Assembly (NCBI GenBank): GCA_937921825.1
Contig: CAKZVK010000061.1
Coordinates: forward strand, 45,200-109,199
DNA: 64,000 bases
Reading direction: 5' to 3'
Source: an uncultured Saprospiraceae bacterium
Lineage (GTDB): Bacteria; Bacteroidota; Bacteroidia; Chitinophagales; Saprospiraceae
The position numbers and the translations under genes are program-made. Each line of letters starts with the position of its first letter. Position 1 is the first letter of the stretch. The notes under the pieces were generated by a model. That model saw nothing but the letters and a program-made list of their open reading frames with translations. It was not told the DNA's origin and ran no database searches. This document shows, one piece after another, positions 31,598-41,600 of this stretch.

Positions 31598-31688
31598 GAA
31601 CAAAAGATCGTCTAAGTAAAGTCCCATTCATAAATAAATTCTTTAATCTCCAAAAGGACAATTTCTAATCACGTCCTCATTATTGCAC

Positions 31689-32786
31689 CTAGGGATTAAG
31701 ATTTCTAACGGTGGAGTGCATGCTCTGACCTCTTATCAGATTACACAAAGCTTTTCCTACTTCGGAGCATTTGCTCGCATCTTCCTTATTTATGTCTTCG
31801 GTAGTAATGTTTAGTCTGATACAGTCTTCTACTGCTGCCTCTACTATTGTAGCTTCCTTAGCCATTCCAAAATCTCTGAGCATCATCGCTACAGACAGAA
31901 CAGTTGCAATCGGGTTAGCGATGTCTTTGCCTTTAGCTTGTGGATAAGAACCATGCACGGGTTCATACAAGCGATACTTAGTTCCAAATGACGCTGAAGG
32001 CAATAGGCCTATAGACCCCCCAAGGATACTCGCTTCATCAGATAGAATATCACCGAACATATTAGAAGTCAGGATGACGTCAAACTGACTAGGATTCAGA
32101 ATTAATTGCATCGCCGCATTATCCACAAAGAGATAACTCACCTCTACCTCTGGATAATGTGCAGACATTTCTTGTACCACCTTCCGCCACAGACGTGAGG
32201 TTTCTAAGACATTGGCCTTATCTACAAGGCATAACTTGTGACGCCTTCTCGTGGCTTCGTCAAAAGCCAATTTTGCAACTCTCTCTATTTCTCCCTTGTT
32301 ATAACTGCATAGATCAGAGGCACTGTTTGCCCCTTTGGTCTTTTCACCAAAATAGATACCGCCTGTGAGTTCTCTATAGATAACCATATCCACATTCTGA
32401 AGTCGTTCACTTTTGAGTGGAGACAAATGCTCTAAGGTCGTATAAATTTTAACGGGCCTGACATTGGTAAATAGCCCTAACGTCTTTCTGATTTTCAACA
32501 AACCTTGCTCAGGTCGGACCGCAGCATCAGGATTATTATCAAACTTAGGGTCACCTATAGCCCCTAGCAAAACGGCATCTGCTTGCTCACAGATATCTAC
32601 TGTCTCCTGTGGGAGTGGATCACCCGTATTATCTATAGCTACACCGCCCATATCTGCAAACTGATAATGGAACCTATGTCCAAATCTGTCAGCAACTGCT
32701 TCAAGGACATGAATAGCTTCATTGACTATTTCAGGTCCGATACCATCTCCTTTTAATACTGCTATATTCTTTTCCATCTTATACAT
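31689..32786 (-). CDS. leuB: 3-isopropylmalate dehydrogenase
   Basis: [47 protein letters not shown]. Confidence 0.96.
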   Translation of the reverse strand: MYKMEKNIAVLKGDGIGPEIVNEAIHVLEAVADRFGHRFHYQFADMGGVAIDNTGDPLPQETVDICEQADAVLLGAIGDPKFDNNPDAAVRPEQGLLKIRKTLGLFTNVRPVKIYTTLEHLSPLKSERLQNVDMVIYRELTGGIYFGEKTKGANSASDLCSYNKGEIERVAKLAFDEATRRRHKLCLVDKANVLETSRLWRKVVQEMSAHYPEVEVSYLFVDNAAMQLILNPSQFDVILTSNMFGDILSDEASILGGSIGLLPSASFGTKYRLYEPVHGSYPQAKGKDIANPIATVLSVAMMLRDFGMAKEATIVEAAVEDCIRLNITTEDINKEDASKCSEVGKALCNLIRGQSMHSTVRNLNP

Positions 32787-33366
32787 TTTGCTTTTGTTCG
32801 AAGGCTGTTATATCTTCTTTCATATTTAGCAGGTAATCTATATCGTCATAACCATTAAGGAGGCATTCTTTCTTGTAGGCATCTATTTCAAACTGAATAC
32901 TTATCCCTGCGGAATCAAACAACACTTGATTAGGCAAGTCAACAGAAAATACCGTTTCTGGATTCTCTTCTATTTTTCTAAATATTCTGTCTAACTGAGC
33001 ATCGCTTACAGTTATAGGGAGGATGCCATTATTCAAGGCATTGCCCTTAAAAATGTCTGCGAAGAAACTTGACACAACTACTCTGAAACCATAATCGCCC
33101 AATGCCCAAGCGGCATGCTCTCTACTAGACCCACAACCAAAATTTCTACCTGCTACGAGTATCTGACCTTGGTAGATTTTATTATTCAGCACAAAGCCTT
33201 CTATCTCTTTATCACTTTTGTCATAACGCCAATCACGGAATAGGTTCTCACCAAAACCTTCCTTAGATATCCCCTTTAGAAATCTTGCGGGTATAATCTG
33301 ATCAGTATCGATATCTTCTATCGGCAGTGGAACCGCCGAGGAGCTCAGTTGATTTAGCTTTTCCAT
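32779..33366 (-). CDS. leuD: 3-isopropylmalate dehydratase small subunit
   Basis: [36 protein letters not shown]. Confidence 0.96.
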   Translation of the reverse strand: MEKLNQLSSSAVPLPIEDIDTDQIIPARFLKGISKEGFGENLFRDWRYDKSDKEIEGFVLNNKIYQGQILVAGRNFGCGSSREHAAWALGDYGFRVVVSSFFADIFKGNALNNGILPITVSDAQLDRIFRKIEENPETVFSVDLPNQVLFDSAGISIQFEIDAYKKECLLNGYDDIDYLLNMKEDITAFEQKQNV

Positions 33367-34749
33367 TTAGTTTAAAAATTTTCTAACATCTACAATTTTA
33401 CCTTCTATCGCCGCCGCAGCAGCCATCAGTGGACTGGCTAGGATCGTTCTTGCTCCAGGTCCTTGCCGTCCCTCGAAGTTTCTATTGGAAGTAGAGATAC
33501 AATATTCTCCACTAGGGATTTTATCTTCATTCATACCGAGGCAGGCAGAACAGCCTGGCTGGCGTAATTCGAATCCAGCCGCTTCAAAGATTTTATCTAG
33601 TCCTTCCTCTTTAGCTTGCTGCTCTACTTTCTTAGATCCTGGCACGATCATAACCTGAACATCAGGTGACTTTATCTTGCCTTCTACAAAATCAGCTACT
33701 TGGCGTAGGTCTTCTATACGAGAGTTTGTACAGCTGCCGATGAATACGTGTTGGATAACTTTCCCTTCTAGCTTTTCACCTGATCTTAAATCCATATACG
33801 CTAGAGACTTCTTAAAAGAATCCGATTCCTGATCAGGAATACCTTCTGCTATCCCTATGCCCATACCTGGATTCGTACCATAAGTAACCATAGGGCTTAT
33901 ATTATGTGCAGAGAATTCCAGCTCTTTATCAAAAACGGCATCAGCATCAGTGGCTAAGCTTTTCCACTGCGCTACTTTCTCATCAAAGGCAGGACCCGCA
34001 GGAACAAATTCTCTCCCTCGCAAATATTCATAGGTAGTTTCGTCTGGAGCGATCAGTCCACCACGAGCGCCCATCTCGATACTCATATTGCAAATGGTCA
34101 TTCTAGCTTCCATAGACAAGGAAGTAATTGCCGTTCCAGCATACTCAACAAAATAGCCTGTACAGCCCCCGACACCAAGCTTAGAAATTAAATATAGAAT
34201 GATATCCTTAGAGCTAACACCTGTCTGCAACTCTCCGTCTACTGTAATACGTAAGCGCTTTGGCTTCTTAAGAATAAGACACTGTGTGGACAGTACTTGT
34301 TCTACCTGACTTGTTCCGATCCCAAAAGCAATAGCCCCAAAAGCGCCATGCGTAGAAGTATGACTGTCACCACAGACCATCGTCTTACCAGGTTGGGTAA
34401 TGCCTAATTCTGGACCGATGACATGCACAATACCTTGCTTTTCATGTCCTAGGCCATAGAGCTCTACACCAAATTCCTTGCAGTTTTCTATTAAGGTATC
34501 TACTTGCTTTCTGGAAAGTGCTTCTTGGATGGGTAGGTGTTGGTCTTTGGTGGGGACATTATGATCTGCCGTGGCATGGGTCTGAGATTTTCTAAATACC
34601 CCGATACCCCTTGCTTTCATTCCTGCGAAAGCTTGGGGGGAAGTGACCTCATGGATAAAATGATTATCGATATAGATTACTTCTCTTCCACCTGCTATCT
34701 CTTTGACAACATGTGCATCCCATATCTTATCAAATAGTGTTTTTGCCAT
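33367..34749 (-). CDS. leuC: 3-isopropylmalate dehydratase large subunit
   Basis: [57 protein letters not shown]. Confidence 0.97.
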   Translation of the reverse strand: MAKTLFDKIWDAHVVKEIAGGREVIYIDNHFIHEVTSPQAFAGMKARGIGVFRKSQTHATADHNVPTKDQHLPIQEALSRKQVDTLIENCKEFGVELYGLGHEKQGIVHVIGPELGITQPGKTMVCGDSHTSTHGAFGAIAFGIGTSQVEQVLSTQCLILKKPKRLRITVDGELQTGVSSKDIILYLISKLGVGGCTGYFVEYAGTAITSLSMEARMTICNMSIEMGARGGLIAPDETTYEYLRGREFVPAGPAFDEKVAQWKSLATDADAVFDKELEFSAHNISPMVTYGTNPGMGIGIAEGIPDQESDSFKKSLAYMDLRSGEKLEGKVIQHVFIGSCTNSRIEDLRQVADFVEGKIKSPDVQVMIVPGSKKVEQQAKEEGLDKIFEAAGFELRQPGCSACLGMNEDKIPSGEYCISTSNRNFEGRQGPGARTILASPLMAAAAAIEGKIVDVRKFLN

Positions 34750-34795
34750 TTGTTTTTTCTTTAATCTTTTTGGTTGTCACTTCCCGCCTGCCCTC

Positions 34796-35078
34796 CCGAA
34801 ACTGATGTTTCGGTTCTCTTTCTTTAAAGTGACATTTAGTCAATCTAGAGTCTCTACATGTCCCTTTCTAACTCAATGACAACATTCCATTTTCCAAACC
34901 AGGTCTCTCCACGCCGAAACTGATGTTTCGGTTCTCTCTCTTTAAAGTGACATTTAGTCAATCTAGAGTCTCTACATGTCCCTTTCTAACTCAATGACAA
35001 CATTCCATTTTCCAAATCAGGTCTCTCCACGCCGAAACTGATGTTTCGGTTCTCTCTCTTTAAAGTGACATTTAGTCA
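34796..35078. repeat. 118-bp tandem repeat, two full copies and one partial, each with a CCGAAAC-TGAT-GTTTCGG hairpin, between leuA and leuC
   Basis: Copies begin at 34796, 34914 and 35032; nearly identical over 118 bp (a few substitutions, e.g. CCAAACC/CCAAATC). Confidence 0.95.
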
Positions 35079-35114
35079 CTTTAATTGCTGCGCAACCGTT
35101 CGTTCATTCATTAA

Positions 35115-36272
35115 TTAAGCAGTTTGGAAAACGCCATCTAACATGGCCTGTAGATCACTGGTGTCCACTTCCTTTTTTCTATCTGCAAGATTTATAAAGT
35201 GCTTGTAAGCCACATCCAATTCATCTTTAGCTAGCTCGTAGCCTATCTCTTTAGCTCTGTAGGCGAGTGCCGCTCTGCCGCTTCTAGCTGTCAATACGAT
35301 AAATGATTTATCTACGCCGACTTCTGCAGGATCTATGATTTCATAATTCTCTCTGGCTTTGATGACACCATCTTGGTGTATGCCTGATGAGTGCGCAAAA
35401 GCATTTACACCGACTATAGCTTTGTTAGCCTGTACCGGCATACACATACTTTCAGAGACCAGTCGACTGAGAGGATTCAGCATACGGGTATTAATATCTG
35501 TATAATACTTGTCAGGATATCTTTGCTTGAGTATCATCACCACCTCTTCTAGGGAAGTATTGCCTGCTCTCTCGCCGATACCATTCAGTGTACATTCTAT
35601 CTGAGTAATACCATTTTCTACACCTGCTATGGAGTTAGCCGTCGCCAGTCCTAAGTCGTTATGGCAATGTGCAGAGATGATAACCTTGTCGATGCCTGCT
35701 ACATTTTCCTTTAGGTAGGCAATCTTCTCTCCATACTCATACGGAAGACAGTAACCTGTCGTGTCTGGAATATTAAGTACAGTTGCACCTGCCTTAATCA
35801 CTGCTTCCATTACCTGGGCTAGATATGCATTATCTGTACGTCCTGCATCTTCTGCATAAAATTCTACATCTTCTACAAATGATTTTGCGTAAGTGACAGC
35901 AGCAACTGCTCGCTCTATTATCTTTTCTGGCGTCGAATTGAATTTGTACTTAATGTGTTGCTCGGAAGTACCTATGCCTGTATGGATTCTTGGTCGTCGG
36001 GCATAAGTGAGTGACTCGGCTGCCACTTTTATATCCTTTTCTACGGATCTAGACAAGGCACAAATTGTGGGTTCTTTGAGCTCTCTACTGATCATTTGTA
36101 CAGCTTGGAAATCCCCTGGACTCGAAATAGGAAATCCTGCCTCTATGACATCAACGCCTAATTGCTCTAAAGCCTTAGCGACTTTTAGCTTTTCTTGATG
36201 ATTCAGCTTGCAGCCTGGAACCTGCTCTCCGTCTCTTAGAGTAGTGTCAAAAATGTGAATCTTTTGTGCCAT
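35115..36272 (-). CDS. leuA: 2-isopropylmalate synthase
   Basis: [56 protein letters not shown]. Confidence 0.95.
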   Translation of the reverse strand: MAQKIHIFDTTLRDGEQVPGCKLNHQEKLKVAKALEQLGVDVIEAGFPISSPGDFQAVQMISRELKEPTICALSRSVEKDIKVAAESLTYARRPRIHTGIGTSEQHIKYKFNSTPEKIIERAVAAVTYAKSFVEDVEFYAEDAGRTDNAYLAQVMEAVIKAGATVLNIPDTTGYCLPYEYGEKIAYLKENVAGIDKVIISAHCHNDLGLATANSIAGVENGITQIECTLNGIGERAGNTSLEEVVMILKQRYPDKYYTDINTRMLNPLSRLVSESMCMPVQANKAIVGVNAFAHSSGIHQDGVIKARENYEIIDPAEVGVDKSFIVLTARSGRAALAYRAKEIGYELAKDELDVAYKHFINLADRKKEVDTSDLQAMLDGVFQTA

Positions 36273-36503
36273 CTATAGCTATTTACGATAAGGAAATGGC
36301 TCTAAAAATATATTGATGGTAAGCCAGATGAAAATCAAGTTTCAGAACAGTTACAAACTCCAAATGACGCCAAATATTGATAACCATCTAATAATCAATT
36401 AGTTAAGCTTACCAAAATTACACCTCCAAATACCCTATATCACTGTAGCTAACTGTCTTTCAGCGCAGCGCATTATTATATCTTAGTGTCTCATTCTGTG
36501 TAG

Positions 36504-38042
36504 ATGCCAAGAGGAGTTACAGACAAGTTGGTGGCTTTGGTTAAGAGCCTAACCAAAGCCGAAAAGCGAAGCTTCAGGTTATTCGTGAACCGCAACCCTA
36601 GTGCTGGTGACAGTATGTTTATGCAACTCTTTGACCTGATACTTAAAGACCAATCTTACAATGATAAATTGGCCTTAAACAAGATAGAGGGCCTAAAGAA
36701 ATCCCAACTTTCTAACCTTAAAGCTAATCTGTACAAGCAGATTCTTTCATGTCTCAGATTGCTAGAAAGGAATAAAATAGATGAGATCCAGGTAAGAGAG
36801 CAGATTGATTACGCTAAAATTCTGTACGAAAAAGGTCTGTACAAACCTTGCCTAGAACTATTAGACAAAGCCAAAAAGCAGGCCCTAGAAATTAATTATG
36901 AGACACTAGCCTTGTCGATCCTCTACTTCGAAAAAAGAATAGAATCACAACATGTGACCCGCTCCATGTCTGCTAAAGCTGATGCACTTTCATTACAATC
37001 CAATCAGCTTCTAGAAAACATCGCACTTACAAATCAATTGTCTAATGCATCCCTCCTTTTGTATGGAAGATACTTGCGCCACGGCTACATAAAAAACAAA
37101 GAAGAATATAAGGAGCTAAAAGCGTATGTCGAAAAGTTGCTTCCAGAATTAGATTCTAATAATTTAGAATTCTACCAGAAACTATACCTCTACCAGAGCT
37201 ATGTCTGGTTCTACAATATGTGCCAAGACTTTCCTAACTACTTCAAGTATGCGATGAAATGGGTGGACCTATTTGACAAAAATCCCAAACGTAAAGCGAC
37301 GGTGACCACACCTTATATCAAAGGTCACCATAATGTGCTCAATGCCCTTTTTATGGCTGGCAAGCTAGACCGTTTCAACAAAGAATATAGACGCCTGCTA
37401 CTCTTCGACATATATCAAAAGCCCCATCCTACACAAAACGAGATATCCCTTTACTATCTCTTCAGATGGACACATTTTCTCAATAAAGTCTTTCTAAATG
37501 CTGACTACGAAACAAGCAATGAACTCGCTGAGCTAGAAAAGATAATCGCAGAAAATAGATATGGTTGGGATCTGAATAGACGCTTGGTGCTGTACTACAA
37601 ACTAGGCAGTGTTTATTTCGGGATAGGAGATCTAGATAAGACGAGGGAGTATCTGAACAAAATTACTAATAACAACTACCCTAATTTCAGAGAGGATATA
37701 CAAAGCTTTGCAAGGATGCTGAATCTGATAGCTAACTTTGACCTCGGTAATATAGAACTGGTGAACTATCGTCTGAGATCCCTCTATCGCTACCTGTCCA
37801 ATATGAAAGAACTTGGAGAAGTACAGTTAGAAATAATTAAGTTCTTACGGAAGACAACTCAGATAAAAGAAGAGGACATTAATTCTGAGTTCCAGAAACT
37901 GAAAGACAAGCTAGAGGTGATAGAGCAAAAGCCTTATGAAAAAAGACCATTCTTGTATCTAGATATAATCTCTTGGCTAGAGTCTAAGATAGAGGGGACC
38001 ACTATCAAGCAGGTGATACAAAATAAGATAACGACGGCCTAA
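36504..38042 (+). CDS. Hypothetical helical-repeat protein
   Basis: Long 512-aa ORF with TPR-like helices; no recognised function. Confidence 0.7.
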   Translation: MPRGVTDKLVALVKSLTKAEKRSFRLFVNRNPSAGDSMFMQLFDLILKDQSYNDKLALNKIEGLKKSQLSNLKANLYKQILSCLRLLERNKIDEIQVREQIDYAKILYEKGLYKPCLELLDKAKKQALEINYETLALSILYFEKRIESQHVTRSMSAKADALSLQSNQLLENIALTNQLSNASLLLYGRYLRHGYIKNKEEYKELKAYVEKLLPELDSNNLEFYQKLYLYQSYVWFYNMCQDFPNYFKYAMKWVDLFDKNPKRKATVTTPYIKGHHNVLNALFMAGKLDRFNKEYRRLLLFDIYQKPHPTQNEISLYYLFRWTHFLNKVFLNADYETSNELAELEKIIAENRYGWDLNRRLVLYYKLGSVYFGIGDLDKTREYLNKITNNNYPNFREDIQSFARMLNLIANFDLGNIELVNYRLRSLYRYLSNMKELGEVQLEIIKFLRKTTQIKEEDINSEFQKLKDKLEVIEQKPYEKRPFLYLDIISWLESKIEGTTIKQVIQNKITTA

Positions 38043-38103
38043 GTTAGTACTTAAGCTCAGCTTATATTATTAGAAAATTAGTTAGTCTTCTTAAGCGATA
38101 AGT

Positions 38104-40641
38104 TTAATTTACCACAAAGCTCTTAGCAATCATAGGACCTTCCTTAGTTTTGAATTGCACAAGATATATGCCGGGCATTAGTGTAGACACATTCAAGGAA
38201 TGCTGGTCTTTCTGTACAATCTTAGAAGTCATAAGTTCTTGGCCTTGGATATTGAATATCGCAATCTTACCAGAGCGGCTTTCATCAAAATCTAAAGTCA
38301 ATACGTCAGATACTGGATTAGGATAGAGTCTCATCTGAGTTTCCTCCACTAAGTTTTCTGTAGCTGAAATCAAATCTGGATCTACTCTCAGGTTCGTAAG
38401 GATTAGAGTATCATTGCTTATTCCCATTTCTACTAGATTACCTTCTGCGTCTACTGCACAGACGTTGTAGAACTTTAGCACTAAGGTATCTACTCCATTA
38501 GCATTCACAGTAGCAGCATCATCTCTCACGAATAGGTTCTGATTAGCTAGTAGTCCTCCCTCAGTTATTTCAGCACCACTTAAGTTGGTGTAGGCATATG
38601 ATATTTTATCATCTCCTTCTAAGAGATTAGCGGCACTCCTTTCTTGGTTCAGCATAGCAGCAAAATTATACTCGAAGACATTGCTGATAATTTCATCTAT
38701 TCTCACATAGGGTCTGACTAGATTAGTATCGAACCGCATATCAAAGGACAAGCCGTGGATAGGCGCACTTATTGCTTTTGCTAGATTTCCAATTGAAAGA
38801 TTAGTATTTACAATCTGGTCAAATTGTGTTGCAGTGGCAAGGTCTACAATATCCACTTCTAACTCCACTCTTAATCCTAAGGTATCAACCTTGGTGGTTA
38901 ATACAGAACTAGGAATATAGTCGCCTCTGGTCTTGCCAAAGTTATCTGCTATCCCTGCAAGATCATTGACATTGATAGTACCATTACCGTTAACATCTGC
39001 ATTCTTTGCATTGAGGTCTCCAAGGCTGAAGTTCCAATCATCTGCTGCAAAGCCAAACCATTCTGTAGAAGAAGTATTTCTAGGAATACCATCTGTGAGA
39101 TTAAGTCCTGAAAGCAATCCAGTAATCAGGAAGTCCTTACCTGTTACAGCCAAGTCGTTATTAGCATCTCCAGGCCATACACATTCTTCGATACAAATTT
39201 CTAGATTCCCACCACAATTGAAGTCACCATTTATCATTGCTGCATAGTCACTCTTCAGGGCTTGTATCCTTGCTGGCCATACATCAAATACCTCTAAGCG
39301 CTTATTCTCCTTATCATAAAGAAAGTGATCTGCAAAATCTAAAATACCGCTCGCACCTGGCATTATCTCTGACTCATCCACTAGTGTCGTCAGTGCTCTA
39401 CAGTCAAGAGGAACAGGCAACTGCGCCGTCTGCATAGACCAGCCATTAGGATTATTAGGTCTATCAGGGAACGCAAATAGGGTCGTGTCCGTGGACCCAG
39501 GGTTATAGCCATTACCCCCTACCGTTAGTGGCTCTCCAAACCTCCATTGAGCAGACATATAGTTATAATACTCTTGGGCGCCACTTGGGTCTATGGCAGG
39601 TATGATGGTATCTCCAACTCCTAACAAAAACCAGTGTTGAAAACTTTTCATTTCTTGACTGAAAAAGACTGTTGTTCTTATGGCCCCATTATTATCTGGC
39701 ACATCAGGGTCATGACATTCCTCTGTAAATGTTTCTCCGTTCTGATTATAGAAATAAGTACAGTTGAGTTCTCGGTCACAACCTTCATAATCATTTTGGT
39801 TGCAAGCAAGATCACTGTCTTCCCATAAGGCCAGCTTAAAGTCTGTCATCGGTTCTTGGCCCAAGTAGTTATACTTTATCCTTGTAAATACTGAATACTC
39901 AGACTCCGACTCCTCACTACAGTTAACTAGATAATTAATCTGCTGAAATTCCATACCTAGACTCTCCGAATTTGTCTCTAGGTGTCTGCCCATATCGTTA
40001 AAGACTATAAAGCTAAATTGATGGGGCACAAACTCAGGACTTTCTTCCAAGGCAATAGGATAGTCGCCACTTAAAGGATTATAGATACCATCCTCGTCTA
40101 TATCTGCAAAAGGTGCTAGATCATAATCTGGTGAAAATTCTTCGAGATATAGATTACCCTTTGCCGGCCACTCTAAGATATCTGTTGGAATATCTTCCAG
40201 CGTTAGTTCTCCTTGCTGGAACTTTACTTGTATCTGAAAAATATCGATGTTCTTTACAGTCCATACTCTGTTATATACATTACAAACTGTATCTATAGGC
40301 TGGCCAGTGGTTCTATCTAAGGGGCCGGGCAAAAAGTCATGCCTCCCTATAAACGGAAAAGTATTAGCCGCTACTCGGAGCTCTCCAGTAGCGTCTCTAG
40401 CTCCCACCCAAATACTTTTTCCATAGCCTAAATAGAAGGCTGGCTCCTCTGCAGATTCGTAGTAAAAGTTGTCAGCATGGCTCTGATAAGAGACCATTCC
40501 ATATGAGAATGCATTATTATGCCTGTGGTCATTTTCGATTTCACCCCATACCTCTGCATCCAATCGCCCATTAGAGCATTGAGAATATATAGGGGTAGTA
40601 CCAAGCGCTACAAATAGTACGAAATAGAGCAATCTAGTCAT
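38104..40641 (-). CDS. Secreted protein with dockerin-like Ca-binding repeats and T9SS type A sorting domain
   Basis: DVNGNGTINVNDLAGIADNFG; C-terminus RLYPNPVSDVLTLDFDESRSGKIAIFNIQGQELM...PGIYLVQFKTKEG. Confidence 0.85.
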   Translation of the reverse strand: MTRLLYFVLFVALGTTPIYSQCSNGRLDAEVWGEIENDHRHNNAFSYGMVSYQSHADNFYYESAEEPAFYLGYGKSIWVGARDATGELRVAANTFPFIGRHDFLPGPLDRTTGQPIDTVCNVYNRVWTVKNIDIFQIQVKFQQGELTLEDIPTDILEWPAKGNLYLEEFSPDYDLAPFADIDEDGIYNPLSGDYPIALEESPEFVPHQFSFIVFNDMGRHLETNSESLGMEFQQINYLVNCSEESESEYSVFTRIKYNYLGQEPMTDFKLALWEDSDLACNQNDYEGCDRELNCTYFYNQNGETFTEECHDPDVPDNNGAIRTTVFFSQEMKSFQHWFLLGVGDTIIPAIDPSGAQEYYNYMSAQWRFGEPLTVGGNGYNPGSTDTTLFAFPDRPNNPNGWSMQTAQLPVPLDCRALTTLVDESEIMPGASGILDFADHFLYDKENKRLEVFDVWPARIQALKSDYAAMINGDFNCGGNLEICIEECVWPGDANNDLAVTGKDFLITGLLSGLNLTDGIPRNTSSTEWFGFAADDWNFSLGDLNAKNADVNGNGTINVNDLAGIADNFGKTRGDYIPSSVLTTKVDTLGLRVELEVDIVDLATATQFDQIVNTNLSIGNLAKAISAPIHGLSFDMRFDTNLVRPYVRIDEIISNVFEYNFAAMLNQERSAANLLEGDDKISYAYTNLSGAEITEGGLLANQNLFVRDDAATVNANGVDTLVLKFYNVCAVDAEGNLVEMGISNDTLILTNLRVDPDLISATENLVEETQMRLYPNPVSDVLTLDFDESRSGKIAIFNIQGQELMTSKIVQKDQHSLNVSTLMPGIYLVQFKTKEGPMIAKSFVVN

Positions 40642-40797
40642 TAAGTCAATGTTTGTTCGACAGTTAAATGTTTAATCTCGGTCAGGATGGGAAAGGCTAT
40701 ACCTCTTTATGTATCAAGAGAGGCCAAAGTTACGGTAAACTGAGGGAAATTGTCTAGAAAACATTATTGAGAAGTGTACGAATGAAACTATTGGTGA

Positions 40798-41490
40798 CTA
40801 TGATTGTGCTTTAAGAAAAGCAACCATTCCTTCAAAACTTGTCGCTTTCTGCTTATTGGACTTACACCACTTGGTGATATCTCCAAAGGCTGCAAAGGCC
40901 TTTTTTACTTCCTTTTTCTTTGCACCAAACTTTTGAATTTTATCCCCTGTGATTAGTACGGGCTTAAATCTTTTGTTGAACCTTTTCTTTTCTATAATCT
41001 CACCTGGAGGCCTTTCTGTCACTGTCGAAACTGAAACTGAATATTCTGCTAGCAAGGTGTTAGCCCCATCTTGATGTAATAAAAGATAGTAATCTGCATG
41101 CAGGCTAGGATGTGGTGATCTTATAAGTGTAAGTGACTCTGAGAACTTGAGGTCCTTAGGAAGAGTTTCATTGGAATCCGTAATTACTATCTTAGTATAG
41201 TCCGTAGGCGATAAGTTCAGGAAGTTACCTTTTCCATCATAGGCCTCTACATTGTCTTCGTATCCATCATAGTTCACAAGGACATTTGCATAATCCCCTC
41301 CCATCTTATCTGTGATGTCTGCTGTCACCCAATCTTCGAAGAGGTAGAACTCTCCTTTTATATCTTTATATCTGTCGGACTCATAAGGTTTTGGGTCCTT
41401 AAAAAGTATCCTATCTTGAGCGGTAAGCAAACTAGCGCTTGTTACTAGAGTAAGGATAATAGTGACCGTAGTAATGATTGATATTTTCAT
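40798..41490 (-). CDS. Hypothetical secreted protein
   Basis: 230-aa ORF with signal peptide. Confidence 0.6.
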   Translation of the reverse strand: MKISIITTVTIILTLVTSASLLTAQDRILFKDPKPYESDRYKDIKGEFYLFEDWVTADITDKMGGDYANVLVNYDGYEDNVEAYDGKGNFLNLSPTDYTKIVITDSNETLPKDLKFSESLTLIRSPHPSLHADYYLLLHQDGANTLLAEYSVSVSTVTERPPGEIIEKKRFNKRFKPVLITGDKIQKFGAKKKEVKKAFAAFGDITKWCKSNKQKATSFEGMVAFLKAQS

Positions 41491-41600
41491 GGCAGAAATA
41501 TAATTACCTATTCCGTATCAATGCAAGATTAACCATCAATTTAACATCACAATAAAAGTGAAGCGCACTGTGCTGATTGGCAAGAATAGCCTCCTTTGTA

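Noticed and set aside
31407-31598. 63-aa plus-strand ORF 31407..31598 as a real gene
   Set aside because: It is the antisense of the ilv leader peptide and attenuator; hydrophobic ILE/VAL codons on one strand give IIIIIV on the other.
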